Source: Prochlorococcus sp. AG-363-B04 (lineage in GTDB: Bacteria; Cyanobacteriota; Cyanobacteriia; PCC-6307; Cyanobiaceae). From it: a stretch of 64,000 nucleotides of DNA. The translations under genes were made by a program, and so were the position numbers. Under the pieces are notes generated by a model. That model made no database searches, had not been told where the DNA came from, and saw only the letters and a program-made list of their open reading frames with translations. The stretch lies in the NCBI GenBank assembly GCA_003278465.1, contig QCFC01000011.1, forward strand, positions 1-64,000, written 5' to 3'. Shown here one piece after another: positions 22,101 to 30,200 of this stretch; the stretch's first letter is position 1; each line of letters opens with the position of its first letter.

Positions 22101-22895
22101 CTTAATGAGCCAGTTGAGTTTAATCCAACAATAATACATTCAAAAGAGAAAATCTTTAAAGCAAAAATATATGGTTCTGCTCCACAAGCATACGGAGCTG
22201 GACTGCAAGGGTTTATCGAGTCTGGTTCATGGGAAAAGAGAACCGATTTAGGAAACGCATTTCTAGAGTGGAGCAAATGGAGATATGATGGATCTCAAGA
22301 TGCGAAATGTGATTTAGATGGTCTAAAAAATAGCCTAGATAATGTACAAGTAGTTTTACACAATCAAGATAATAGAGAACACGACATTTTAGACTCTGAT
22401 GATTACTATCAATTTCATGGTGGTTTATCTGCAGCAATAGAAAAAATATCTGGGAAGAAACCAGACCTATGGATTGGAGACAATTCTAGACATCAAAGAC
22501 CAAGAATGCATAAATTAGAAAAAGAAATTGACAAGGTAATAAGAACACGTCTATTAAACCCAAAATGGATAGATGCAATGAAAAAGCATGGATACAAAGG
22601 AGCATTTGAAATGAGTGCTAGTTTAGATTATTTATTTGCGTATGATGCATCTACAGACCGCATAGACGATTGGTATTATTCTGCAATTTGTGAAAGTTGG
22701 TTAAAAAATAAAGCAACTCAGAAATTCATCTCAGATAATAATCCATGGGCTCTAAAAGATATAGCTGAACGCCTTCTAGAAGCTAGCAATAGAGGAATGT
22801 GGAAAACACATACTAATTCCGAATTAGAATTGCTAAAAGAAATTATTATAGAAACAGAATCACAAATTGAAAAAGGAGAAGTATTATATCAATAG
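19137..22895 (+). CDS. cobN: Cobaltochelatase subunit CobN
   Basis: CobN is the large subunit of the aerobic cobaltochelatase that inserts Co2+ into hydrogenobyrinate a,c-diamide during B12 synthesis. The 1252-residue protein carries the family core: QRWGTP followed by ILIQPSRGYDGDK, the YLWISEINRSNVIVHLGKHG and LEWLPGKSIGLSE blocks, the VRGYRVTSGPSGAPTRGRPE segment, PTGRNFYSVDLRGLPTE, the WGTATMRNGGEDIAQ motif, and RPRVDVTLRISGLFRDAFPN. It is a paralogue of the chlH fragment at the left edge. A good ribosome site AGGAGA lies 8 nt before the ATG. No cobS or cobT is nearby; cyanobacteria probably use ChlI/ChlD-type ATPases as partners, which is an inference. Confidence 0.95.
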   Translation: MHRIAHLPGIGPSEEKALIEQRKAPVIFLTSASTDISTLASAIDLPELSHWKDKIRALELSSLDHPAQIDHYIATTCSTANLVTVRLLGGRSHWSYGLDQLIRWQQDGEDRELLIISGTSEQELELHSLSSQSTKTCKLVAELIREGGIENIKSVLEVFECLTSKRKLNLNDIDVLISPDPFTWDWKKEEYKKIGIIYYRSLFKANDLEYPKALNRDLRRMGLSPRSVFVSNLRDNSVQKAIIDIFKRENISVLLTTTSFSSVRSFENGLDSTIWDEIGVPVLQLLSSSRTKKEWEISDIGLNPTDLSLQVVLPEIDGRITTRPCSFKEVKKIDNCLSTTISKTIPNSAGIKWIVDHAYAWTKLQETKVENQKVTIVLANYPTKDGRLANGVGLDTPNSLAEILNWLKISRYDLGLFENNMDGNSILSVILNKRTNDPTSNHKKPLTYIPLEEYLNWWNKLPRVAKERIEQRWGTPVNAEDLEEQGFAIHGIRFGKITILIQPSRGYDGDKISDLHSPDLPPPHRYLAQYLWISEINRSNVIVHLGKHGSLEWLPGKSIGLSESCYPHIGIKHIPHIYPFIVNDPGEGTQAKRRSNAVIIDHLTPPLSRSGLYGDLLILESLLDEYIESTNLSAKRSKLLQEKLIKLIKVNNFPGLPNHSLEGPKQLDNIFDSIEAYLCELKESQIRSGLHILGKNPTIESRHELLVGLARPPSPNLVGLTQKMAIILNLDCDPWEDEESNSLSLKDKEIAKELNIQKARKIGDIVSYLEDQAIVIVGLLVSGDNYLSSLTTATKLNNKFHLWLNSKPRDPLLERIKNDLWPRLDSCADHEKDSFLKAVRGYRVTSGPSGAPTRGRPEVLPTGRNFYSVDLRGLPTESAWDLGRRSAENLLELYLQDEGEDLRKLAMTVWGTATMRNGGEDIAQLLALIGVKPVWDGPSRRMIDLEVIPLEILQRPRVDVTLRISGLFRDAFPNLISWVYKAQYAVSQLNEPVEFNPTIIHSKEKIFKAKIYGSAPQAYGAGLQGFIESGSWEKRTDLGNAFLEWSKWRYDGSQDAKCDLDGLKNSLDNVQVVLHNQDNREHDILDSDDYYQFHGGLSAAIEKISGKKPDLWIGDNSRHQRPRMHKLEKEIDKVIRTRLLNPKWIDAMKKHGYKGAFEMSASLDYLFAYDASTDRIDDWYYSAICESWLKNKATQKFISDNNPWALKDIAERLLEASNRGMWKTHTNSELELLKEIIIETESQIEKGEVLYQ

Positions 22896-22927
22896 ACAAA
22901 CAAAATATTCCTATTGTAGATATAAAT

Positions 22928-23569
22928 TTATCTTGACAATATATTAAGTCCATGTGTATCAGTACCACATGTAGGCAACATATCAAGATTCTTAAGATGC
23001 CTACTTATTGACTCACACAAATGAGGTGTAGGTTTCCATTCATTAGTCATGTCATAGTCATACCATACTTCTGCACCATCAAAATCAGTTTCAGCCGCCA
23101 ATTCAAGCAATATCTGGTAAGGCCTGCGATAACGAGCAGGATGTGCAAGTATTGCCAAGCCTCCTGAATCATGAATTGCTTTAACCACGGTATTTGCTCT
23201 TAGGTATTCACCAGTAGCTGCCTCTCCTTGTATATAAGGGATTAATGAAATGCCTGCTAAGTTAAAATCAAAACCTAATATATGAACAAGACATCCACCT
23301 AATAAAGCACTAATTTCTATGCCATTCCAGAGCTTAGGTACATAAATTCCATTGTCTTCTTTGGCCATTATCCACTCATTAAGATAATAGTACGCACTGA
23401 CTGAATGATGATCAGTAACTGATATATTTTTTATCTTATGAAATGATGCCTGTTCAATCAACTGTAAAGGTGTAAGACTACCATCGCTAAATTGTGTATG
23501 CGAATGTAAATTACAATATTTAGGGCAACTCTCAGGACCTATCGTTGATAAAATATTAATAAGTTTCAT
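22928..23569 (-). CDS. PHP domain metal-dependent phosphoesterase
   Basis: A 213-residue PHP-fold protein related to the C-terminal half of histidinol phosphatases and to RNase AM/YciV. Metal-ligand motifs are all visible: NLHSHTQFSDG near residue 21, VTDHHS near 51, NGIEIS near 81, HILGFD near 95, LAHPARY near 141 and GTDTHG at 202-207. The likely activity is trinuclear-metal phosphoester hydrolysis; the substrate is not known. Its ATG overlaps the stop of the upstream hemJ by 4 nt. It converges with cobN across 32 bp. Confidence 0.88.
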   Translation of the reverse strand: MKLINILSTIGPESCPKYCNLHSHTQFSDGSLTPLQLIEQASFHKIKNISVTDHHSVSAYYYLNEWIMAKEDNGIYVPKLWNGIEISALLGGCLVHILGFDFNLAGISLIPYIQGEAATGEYLRANTVVKAIHDSGGLAILAHPARYRRPYQILLELAAETDFDGAEVWYDYDMTNEWKPTPHLCESISRHLKNLDMLPTCGTDTHGLNILSR

Positions 23570-24150
23570 TTTCCTGGACTAATTTCAGTTAGGTTTTCTT
23601 CTCTTAATCTTCTCCATCTAGCATAGAATTGTATTGAAGCAGCCATAAAGATTACCAGAGCAACTATCAACCAAGTAGCTGCACTTGTTGGAAATTGATT
23701 TTTAAATACTACTAACAGAACAACTATGACAAGAAATAATGTAGGCAATTCATTTAAAGCTCGTAACTGACGTCCAGTCCAATTACATTCTTCCCTTTCT
23801 AATTCACCCATTAATTTATAGCACAAAAAATGATATGCTAATAAAGCTGCAACTACAAGTAATTTAAATCTCATCCAATTTTGTTCTAGCCATGAAGGTT
23901 GGGCTACTAATAATCCTATTGCCATGCTCACAGTTAAAACCATACCTGGGGTAGTAATAATATTTGCTAGTCTTTTTTCCATTAATCTGTATTGATTAGC
24001 AAATGCTTCCCTTATGGGAGGATCAAATGATTTAGATTCAACATGATAGATAAATAAACGAACCAAATAAAAAAGGCCAGCAAACCACACGACAACACCA
24101 ATTATGTGAAGGCTTTTAAACCAAAGGTATGCCTCAGAGGACAAGGTCAT
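23566..24150 (-). CDS. hemJ: Protoporphyrinogen IX oxidase, HemJ type
   Basis: HemJ oxidises protoporphyrinogen IX to protoporphyrin IX, the last common step before haem and chlorophyll branch, in most cyanobacteria. The 194-residue membrane protein has five likely helices and the conserved residues of the family: His in WFKSLHIIGVVVWFAGLFYL, RLFIYHVE, RLMEKRLANIITTPGM, the RFKLLVVAALLAYHFLC helix, and LRALNELPTLFLVIV. Homologues start at the equivalent of MTLSSEAYLWF, so 24150 is chosen; an ATG at 24192 would add 14 residues. It is the first gene of a two-gene unit with the PHP protein. Confidence 0.92.
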   Translation of the reverse strand: MTLSSEAYLWFKSLHIIGVVVWFAGLFYLVRLFIYHVESKSFDPPIREAFANQYRLMEKRLANIITTPGMVLTVSMAIGLLVAQPSWLEQNWMRFKLLVVAALLAYHFLCYKLMGELEREECNWTGRQLRALNELPTLFLVIVVLLVVFKNQFPTSAATWLIVALVIFMAASIQFYARWRRLREENLTEISPGK

Positions 24151-24340
24151 AGAAATCAAAGTCTTGTATTCTAAGATTAGTAAAAAGTTCACTAATTTTA
24201 CTATTTCCTTTATAATAATTATCTAGTTTTCTGAAAGCACAAATAAAAATCAAATTATTATTAATTTCGGTATCAAGTGAGATCATTTAAAATTAGTGTG
24301 GTAGTTAAGTTTGACTTTTCTTGGGTAACCAATCAATATG

Positions 24341-26266
24341 CTAGGAATTTCCTTCTGGATGAAAGTAACCCCATACCTTATGCGCTAAATTCGGACCAAA
24401 CCCAGGTATTGCCTGAAGCTGATCTTCAGATGCCAATTGTATTGCTTCAATTGATTGAAAATGATTAAATAATTCCCGAATCTTTTTTGTTCCTAATCCT
24501 GGAATCTCTGTAAGTCTAGATCTATTCATTCTAGTAGCCCTTTGTTGACGATGAAAACTAATCGCAAACCTATGAGCTTCATCTCTTATACGTCGAATTA
24601 ATCGCACACCAAGTTGATCAGGATTACTATCTAGAGGTAATAATGTATTGGGCAAATATATATCTTCGTTTTTCTTGGCTAATGAACAAACATTTAATTC
24701 CTCTTGAAGATTAAGTTCGTGCAAAACATTCAGAACAGATGAGAGTTGGCCTTTACCACCATCTATCACTATAAGATCTGGCCAATCATTAAATCCACCT
24801 AATGCTAATCTGGATTTAGAATTTCTAGACAATTCTTCTATATTTAAACCTTCTAATTTAGCTCTAGACCATTTCTTAAAACGTCTTCTTATGACTTCTG
24901 ACAGTGCTAAGAAATCATCACTGTGCCCAGAAGTAATGCTTCCGCTTTTTATTTTATATTTCCGGTAATGTTGCTTGGCTGGTATACCATCTATAAAAAC
25001 AACCTGAGAAGCAACTGCATCACTACCACTAATGTGACTTATGTCATATGCTTCTATTCTTTTAGGCGCACCTGAAAGTTCTAACAACTGTGCTAGGTCT
25101 TCTAAAGCTAATGTATTTTGCTCTTGAGCAGTTTTTGTTCTTTTAAGCTCATAATCTGCATTTCGCCTTACAAGTTCTACTAACTGTAATTTTTTACCTC
25201 TTTTAGGGCAAGAGATTTCTACTCTATGACCACATTGCTCAATCAACCAAGTTTGAATAAGACTTTGTTGAGGTAGGGTATGTTCAACTAATACATCTGA
25301 TGGTATTTCAATAGGATCGACATTAGAATAATGCTCCTCTAAAACACGCTGAATAATAGAGGGGCTATCTAGATAATAAGAATTAAATGAATAGCCAAGT
25401 CTCGCTACCAGTTTTCCTGCTCGCATTTGGAATATTTGAATACATGAGATATTTTTCTCCTTTGCTATTGCTACAACATCTCTAGAAACTGATGAATCAG
25501 GAATACCCATCTTTTGATTCTCTACAAGTTGCTCTAATCCGTTCAACTGATCTCTAACCTTAGCTGCTTCTTCATAATCGAGATTCTCTGCATATGTATT
25601 CATTTGATTGGTAAGCTTGATTCTTAATTCCTCAGTTCTACCTTGAAAGATCATTGCTACTTTTTTTATTATGTTTTGATATTCTTCCGGGGTTACTAAT
25701 TCTTGACAAACACCTGGACATCTACCAATAGAATAATTCAAGCAAGTTCTATCCTTATACAAAGGTCTTGGCCTCTGCCTCAATGGAAACAATTTTTTTA
25801 CTAATAAAATCGTATTTCGTAGCAAACCTACATCGACAAAAGGTCCATAAAAGCGATCTAAACCATGACTTTGTCGTCTTCTTCTTGTGAGATATAATCT
25901 AGGATATGGTTCACTCCAGGTTATACATAGATACGGATATTTTTTATCATCTTTTAGCAAAATATTAAAATATGGCTTGTGGTTCTTTATTAAATTAGAT
26001 TCAAGTACCAGAGCTTCTGATTCTGTATCAGTAACAATAAACTCAATATCATCTATTTGTTTAACCATAAGTCCTATTCGTGGACTAATGTCATTAGAAC
26101 TCCTGAAATAACTTTTGACTCTATTTCTAAGAGATTTAGATTTACCTATATATAAAATCCTAGCATCTTTGTCAAGAAATAAGTAACAACCAGGCTCTAG
26201 TGGTATTTCATTTAATTGAGATTGTAATTTTGAATTTTGAATGTTTTTAGAAATCATATAAACCAT
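24341..26266 (-). CDS. uvrC: Excinuclease ABC subunit C
   Basis: UvrC makes both incisions around a DNA lesion in nucleotide excision repair with UvrA and UvrB. The 641 residues include an N-terminal GIY-YIG nuclease (EPGCYLFLDKDARILYIGKS then LRNRVKSYF), the cysteine-rich segment DRTCLNYSIGRCPGVCQELV, a UVR helix pair (YAENLDYEEAAKVRDQLNGL), the RNase H-like second nuclease (RIEAYDISHISGSDAVAS and DLIVIDGGKGQL), and a C-terminal helix-hairpin-helix (LTEIPGLGTKKIRELF). Its length is typical. It follows the flavin reductase gene by 11 bp on the same strand. Met1 and Met4 are both possible starts. Confidence 0.97.
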   Translation of the reverse strand: MVYMISKNIQNSKLQSQLNEIPLEPGCYLFLDKDARILYIGKSKSLRNRVKSYFRSSNDISPRIGLMVKQIDDIEFIVTDTESEALVLESNLIKNHKPYFNILLKDDKKYPYLCITWSEPYPRLYLTRRRRQSHGLDRFYGPFVDVGLLRNTILLVKKLFPLRQRPRPLYKDRTCLNYSIGRCPGVCQELVTPEEYQNIIKKVAMIFQGRTEELRIKLTNQMNTYAENLDYEEAAKVRDQLNGLEQLVENQKMGIPDSSVSRDVVAIAKEKNISCIQIFQMRAGKLVARLGYSFNSYYLDSPSIIQRVLEEHYSNVDPIEIPSDVLVEHTLPQQSLIQTWLIEQCGHRVEISCPKRGKKLQLVELVRRNADYELKRTKTAQEQNTLALEDLAQLLELSGAPKRIEAYDISHISGSDAVASQVVFIDGIPAKQHYRKYKIKSGSITSGHSDDFLALSEVIRRRFKKWSRAKLEGLNIEELSRNSKSRLALGGFNDWPDLIVIDGGKGQLSSVLNVLHELNLQEELNVCSLAKKNEDIYLPNTLLPLDSNPDQLGVRLIRRIRDEAHRFAISFHRQQRATRMNRSRLTEIPGLGTKKIRELFNHFQSIEAIQLASEDQLQAIPGFGPNLAHKVWGYFHPEGNS

Positions 26267-26277
26267 CTAAGGTAATT

Positions 26278-26760
26278 TTAACCACCGTAAGTCCACCCTG
26301 TTGATGCGAGATCAAGTGCATTAGTGTCATTATGAAGAATAGCTGATTTCACTTCTCCTACAAAAACTGAATGATCACCATGTTGAACATTTCCTATAAC
26401 TTGGCACTCCACACCGCCTATTGAATCTTCAAGAAGAGGAAGTCCTAAATCGCCATAGATAAAGGGTGCAGCCTCGAAACGACCACCTAATGCTGTTTGA
26501 GGTTTGAAGAAAACAGCAGCAAGGTCCTTCTGATCTGATCTTAAAAAATTCAATGAGAATTGATTAGTCCTTGAAATAATGCCATGACTTGAACCTTCTG
26601 CCCTTACAGCCATTACTAGCAAAGGCGGATCAAATGACCCTTGTGTTACCCAACTTGCAGTAAAACCATTGACCTCATCCCCCTCACGCACACCGCATAT
26701 AAACAACCCATGAGGTATTTTTCGAAGCAATACCTTTTTGGATTCCATGTCAAGTGTCAT
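26278..26760 (-). CDS. Flavin reductase-like FMN-binding protein
   Basis: A 160-residue split-barrel protein of the flavin reductase (DIM6/NTAB, Flavin_Reduct) family. The FMN-binding hallmark is visible as NGFTASWVTQGSFDPPLLVM at about residues 31-50, with FSLNFLRSDQ and the conserved C-terminal HSVFVGEVKSAI. It probably uses NAD(P)H to reduce flavin or acts as a small flavoprotein; its partner is unknown. It lies 11 bp upstream of uvrC and is divergent from coaD across 74 bp. Confidence 0.87.
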   Translation of the reverse strand: MTLDMESKKVLLRKIPHGLFICGVREGDEVNGFTASWVTQGSFDPPLLVMAVRAEGSSHGIISRTNQFSLNFLRSDQKDLAAVFFKPQTALGGRFEAAPFIYGDLGLPLLEDSIGGVECQVIGNVQHGDHSVFVGEVKSAILHNDTNALDLASTGWTYGG

Positions 26761-26834
26761 TCAATAAATAAATCACTAGTATTTAATATAGAGGTAAATC
26801 GATTCATTCGAAAAACAAGAAGTGATCATACATT

Positions 26835-27308
26835 ATGAAAATCCTCTATCCTGGTAGCTTTGACCCATTAACACTTGGGCATTTAGATCTCATTGAACGA
26901 GGGATAAAACTGTTTGATGAAGTGGTTGTAGCAGTACTAAGTAATCCAGAGAAGACTCCGACATTCTCACTAGAGAAAAGGCTGTTTCAAATAAGTGAGG
27001 CCACTGCGCATATAGAGAATCTTAAAGTTATCAGCTTTGACGGACTAACTGTTGACTGCGCTAGAGAAAACAATGTAGGGCTAATTCTTAGAGGACTTAG
27101 AGCATTGAGCGATTTTGAGTACGAGTTACAAATCGCCCATACCAACAGATCCCTGTGTAACGAAATAGAGACAGCATTCCTTGCGACTCAAGCCCATCAC
27201 AGCTTTCTAAGCAGTTCAGTAGTGAAAGAAGTAGCTAGATTTGGTGGGAATGTAGAACATATGGTACCGCAGGTGGTGGCGAAAGACCTTAAAGGGTTAT
27301 TTAATTAG
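26835..27308 (+). CDS. coaD: Phosphopantetheine adenylyltransferase
   Basis: CoaD adenylates 4'-phosphopantetheine to dephospho-CoA, the penultimate step of coenzyme A synthesis. The 157-residue protein has the nucleotidyltransferase motif [17 protein letters not shown] at residues 8-24 with the T/HxGH signature, [20 protein letters not shown], and the ATP-binding [15 protein letters not shown] block near residue 130. Length and motifs are normal. It is divergent from the flavin reductase and is followed after 21 bp by the coiled-coil gene. Confidence 0.97.
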   Translation: MKILYPGSFDPLTLGHLDLIERGIKLFDEVVVAVLSNPEKTPTFSLEKRLFQISEATAHIENLKVISFDGLTVDCARENNVGLILRGLRALSDFEYELQIAHTNRSLCNEIETAFLATQAHHSFLSSSVVKEVARFGGNVEHMVPQVVAKDLKGLFN

Positions 27309-27329
27309 AGAAATAAAAACAAAATTCTT

Positions 27330-28232
27330 ATGTCCGAATTGTCTATGTCATTACTAGATCAACTGGATCAGCTTGAAGAAATTATTCTTGAAGGAACTCG
27401 AGTGCCATTTACTGGCGGAAGACTGGTTAATGAAGCTGATGCTGTAGAACTCCTTGACAACATTAGAGAAATAATGCCAGAGCAAATAAATACTGCTGAT
27501 AAAATTGTACGGACACGTGATGAATTTATTAGTAGTTACAAGCTTAAGGCTGAAGAAATTATCCAGAATGCCCAACAACAAAGGGAAAAGTTAGTAAATT
27601 CGGTTTCTATTAGACAAGAAGCAGAAAGGCAAGTCGCAGAGCTTAAAGATCAAACCAGGCAACAATGCGAACAACTATTAATGACAACAAGACAACAATC
27701 CGCACGTATGGATCAGGAAATACAAACTAAGATAGGACAATTAGATCATCAGTTTTCTCAGAAAAGACAACAATTAGAACAAGAATTTGTTGAGCTTAAT
27801 AAACAACTAATGAGACAACATGATAAAAATAGGCAGGAAGCCATGACTGAATTAGATAACATAAGACAAGAAGGCTTCAACATTAAAAGAGATTCTCAAC
27901 TGGAAGCTGAGAGAATTAACAAAGACTCCCTGCTATTTAGAAAACAAACTCAACAACAATGCGAGTTACTGATTAACCAAAGCAGACAGGAGGCAGTATC
28001 TGTCCAAGATGGGGCAAATCGCTACGCAGATCAAACTCTTGCTGAATTAGAGCAAAGGTTAAAAGAATTAGTTCACATTACTTTAGCCGGTAGAAAAGAA
28101 ATAAACAAAATCCAGGCAATAGGGACTTCATCTACAAGGAGAAATCATAATGAAAATATTCCGAATAGTGTTGCTCAAGTCAATACAGGTTCGACATCAA
28201 TGCGTAACAAAAAAACTAAATACATGGACTAA
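27330..28232 (+). CDS. Long coiled-coil protein of unknown function
   Basis: A 300-residue protein that is nearly all heptad-like helix from about residue 10 to 245, very rich in Gln, Glu and Arg. A short ordered N-terminal part (LLDQLDQLEEIILEGTRVPF, then GRLVNEADAVELLDNI) resembles the DivIVA-like or ATP-synthase b-like proteins of cyanobacteria. The tail (from about 250) is polar and likely disordered. There is no membrane segment. A scaffold or cell-division role is possible but not shown. It follows coaD after 21 bp, and its end overlaps the convergent carboxypeptidase gene by 17 nt. Confidence 0.75.
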   Translation: MSELSMSLLDQLDQLEEIILEGTRVPFTGGRLVNEADAVELLDNIREIMPEQINTADKIVRTRDEFISSYKLKAEEIIQNAQQQREKLVNSVSIRQEAERQVAELKDQTRQQCEQLLMTTRQQSARMDQEIQTKIGQLDHQFSQKRQQLEQEFVELNKQLMRQHDKNRQEAMTELDNIRQEGFNIKRDSQLEAERINKDSLLFRKQTQQQCELLINQSRQEAVSVQDGANRYADQTLAELEQRLKELVHITLAGRKEINKIQAIGTSSTRRNHNENIPNSVAQVNTGSTSMRNKKTKYMD

Positions 28233-29466
28233 ATCTGTATATTGAATTTATAATTCTAACTATTGTAGAATCAATATTTTCAGGACCATAATAAATAATA
28301 CTTATGAACTTGGATCCGGAAATAGTATTTAAGACACCAGATATAGATCTAACACCATTTAATGTTCCAGTCTTACCAATAAATTTTCCATTAAGATTAG
28401 AAGGAAATGGTATATAGCGTAACGTACCTCTCTGACCACTGATTGCCATAGTTGACATATATTCCTTACCTAAAGGGTGTTTATCCATCAGAGCTAGCAA
28501 TGTAGCAAGTGTCCGAGTTGATACTGCATTACTTCTCGATAGACCACTTCCATCTGTAATTTTAAGTCCCCCAATAGGGAGATTAAGACTAGATAACCAT
28601 TGTTCAGCTTTTGATGTTGCTAATCCATTCTTCCATGAACCGGCAGCCTGCCTTAGAAGAACTTCAGATATGAAATTATTACTTTCAGTATTTGCAAGAC
28701 TCAATAACGAAAGCATAGGAGCTGAATCCTCAATATGTAGTTTTCTCATGAGAGAGAATGGGGAAATTTTACTGTTATTTTCTATAAATTGATATTGTAT
28801 GTTTTGATTATATTTTCTTAGTTCATTATCAAAATTATTCAAAAGATTAATTGTTGGATTTGCTAGTGAGGTCTTACTCGAATTACTATCTAATGGAAGT
28901 CTAGTTACAGGCGATCCATAAACATTCATCCTATCAGAAGGATGCCAATCCTTAGGCCACCAATTTCGCATTGGTTCTTCTCGAAAAACTAACTTAATAA
29001 GTTTATTTTTTGGATTATATTTATTTATGGTTTTACTAATTCTTACAATATGACTTAGGCCAAAATCAGGATCCCCCTCACCATAAAGCTCTAGTACCCC
29101 ATCCCGCCTGAGAAATAATATTGATTGTAACTTATAATCCAATCCAAGCCTATCGATAGCAAATGCTGTTGTTATAAGCTTTTGATTTGATGCTGGAATT
29201 CTGACTAATTCTCCATTAATGTCAGCTATTAAATTTCTACTATTATCAACAACGCTAATACTCCAATTATTCTCCTTAACTCCAGCAATATAAGATATTT
29301 CATTTTGGAGTGGTAAACAAATTCTTAACTTTTCAAGCCCTTGCCATTTAAAAACTAATCCAAGTAATGGTCTATAAATTGTCCTATAAAATAATGATCT
29401 ATTATTTACTAATAACCATAGAGGAATAGTCAAGATTATTATTAATAATTTCTTTCTCATTAGCAA
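28216..29466 (-). CDS. dacB: D-alanyl-D-alanine carboxypeptidase, PBP4 (S13) family
   Basis: A periplasmic penicillin-binding protein that trims peptidoglycan stem peptides or cleaves cross-links. The 416 residues begin with a basic, hydrophobic signal anchor (RKKLLIIILTIPLWLLV). All three active-site motifs are present: SNQK (SxxK) in RIPASNQKLITTAFA at about residue 93, the SGLSRSN motif (SxN) in the ITDGSGLSRSNAVS segment, and KTG in FIGKTGTLNGVR at about 363. At 416 residues it is shorter than E. coli PBP4, with a reduced insertion domain. It overlaps the convergent coiled-coil gene by 17 nt. Confidence 0.92.
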   Translation of the reverse strand: MLMRKKLLIIILTIPLWLLVNNRSLFYRTIYRPLLGLVFKWQGLEKLRICLPLQNEISYIAGVKENNWSISVVDNSRNLIADINGELVRIPASNQKLITTAFAIDRLGLDYKLQSILFLRRDGVLELYGEGDPDFGLSHIVRISKTINKYNPKNKLIKLVFREEPMRNWWPKDWHPSDRMNVYGSPVTRLPLDSNSSKTSLANPTINLLNNFDNELRKYNQNIQYQFIENNSKISPFSLMRKLHIEDSAPMLSLLSLANTESNNFISEVLLRQAAGSWKNGLATSKAEQWLSSLNLPIGGLKITDGSGLSRSNAVSTRTLATLLALMDKHPLGKEYMSTMAISGQRGTLRYIPFPSNLNGKFIGKTGTLNGVRSISGVLNTISGSKFISIIYYGPENIDSTIVRIINSIYRFSPCI

Positions 29467-29537
29467 AACCAGTAATCACATTAGTTATTTATACTAGCTA
29501 ATAAAAGATAATACTCATTCTACATAATAGTTAGTAA

Positions 29538-30200
29538 TCACATCAAATCGGTTGTTATAGTTTCATTATTTGGCTTCTCATCATAACATGAAGCCAATCT
29601 ATACCCATCGTCACAGACTTTATATGTGAACCAATCTCCTGGGTAAATATGCATTAATGCCCCACCTGATAGAGGCTGTAACCAATACAAATACTTCCAC
29701 TTGCTAATAAAATCTCTTCTTCTTTTTCTCGCAACACTTCCTATTCCTACAGCAGGATCTTCTAGACGCCCATTTAGAGTAACTATAAAGCCAGGAAAAT
29801 AATTACTAAGTGATTCTAGTTTACTATAATCAGATGGATCTGGTTTAACTACTATCAAAATATGACCATCATAAGACACCTTATCAATTTTCAGAAATTC
29901 ATCAATAGAAAAGATTTGTTCTGACAGATCAGGTCGTTCTCGTTTAGCAAGAGCTGTAGCTCCAGCATCTGGCCATAAAAGAATTGAGTTAATCTTAAAA
30001 CCATCTAAGCCATCCTTAAGCCTCAAGGCAACAGGCATAATTCGAAGACCTTCAAATTTTATCGCGGCTGCCCATCTTCCTTCGGGTCTATCTCTTAATG
30101 CACTTTTAAGAGAGTGCAGGAGTGACATCTCTGCTTCGCGAAGATCCGCTGGTAATCTTTGTTCCATATACAAGATTAAATTTCTGATTTCATTAAGCAT
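29538..30200 (-). CDS. DUF1995 family protein
   Basis: A 220-residue soluble protein of a family shared by cyanobacteria and chloroplasts. Visible features are an amphipathic N-terminal helix (MEQRLPADLREAEMSLLHSL), AIKFEGLRIMPVALRL, the acidic LWPDAGATALAKRERPDL segment, and the VGSVARKRRRDFISKWKYLY block near the end. Function is unknown. The ATG at 30200 overlaps the stop of the upstream desulfurase by 8 nt; an in-frame ATG at 30257 would overlap it by 65 nt and is less likely. Translational coupling is probable. Confidence 0.8.
   Translation of the reverse strand: MLNEIRNLILYMEQRLPADLREAEMSLLHSLKSALRDRPEGRWAAAIKFEGLRIMPVALRLKDGLDGFKINSILLWPDAGATALAKRERPDLSEQIFSIDEFLKIDKVSYDGHILIVVKPDPSDYSKLESLSNYFPGFIVTLNGRLEDPAVGIGSVARKRRRDFISKWKYLYWLQPLSGGALMHIYPGDWFTYKVCDDGYRLASCYDEKPNNETITTDLM

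Noticed and set aside
24178-24203. 8-bp hairpin TAGTAAAA/TTTTACTA in the hemJ leader
   Set aside because: The stem is nearly all A-T and its stability and conservation cannot be judged from one sequence.
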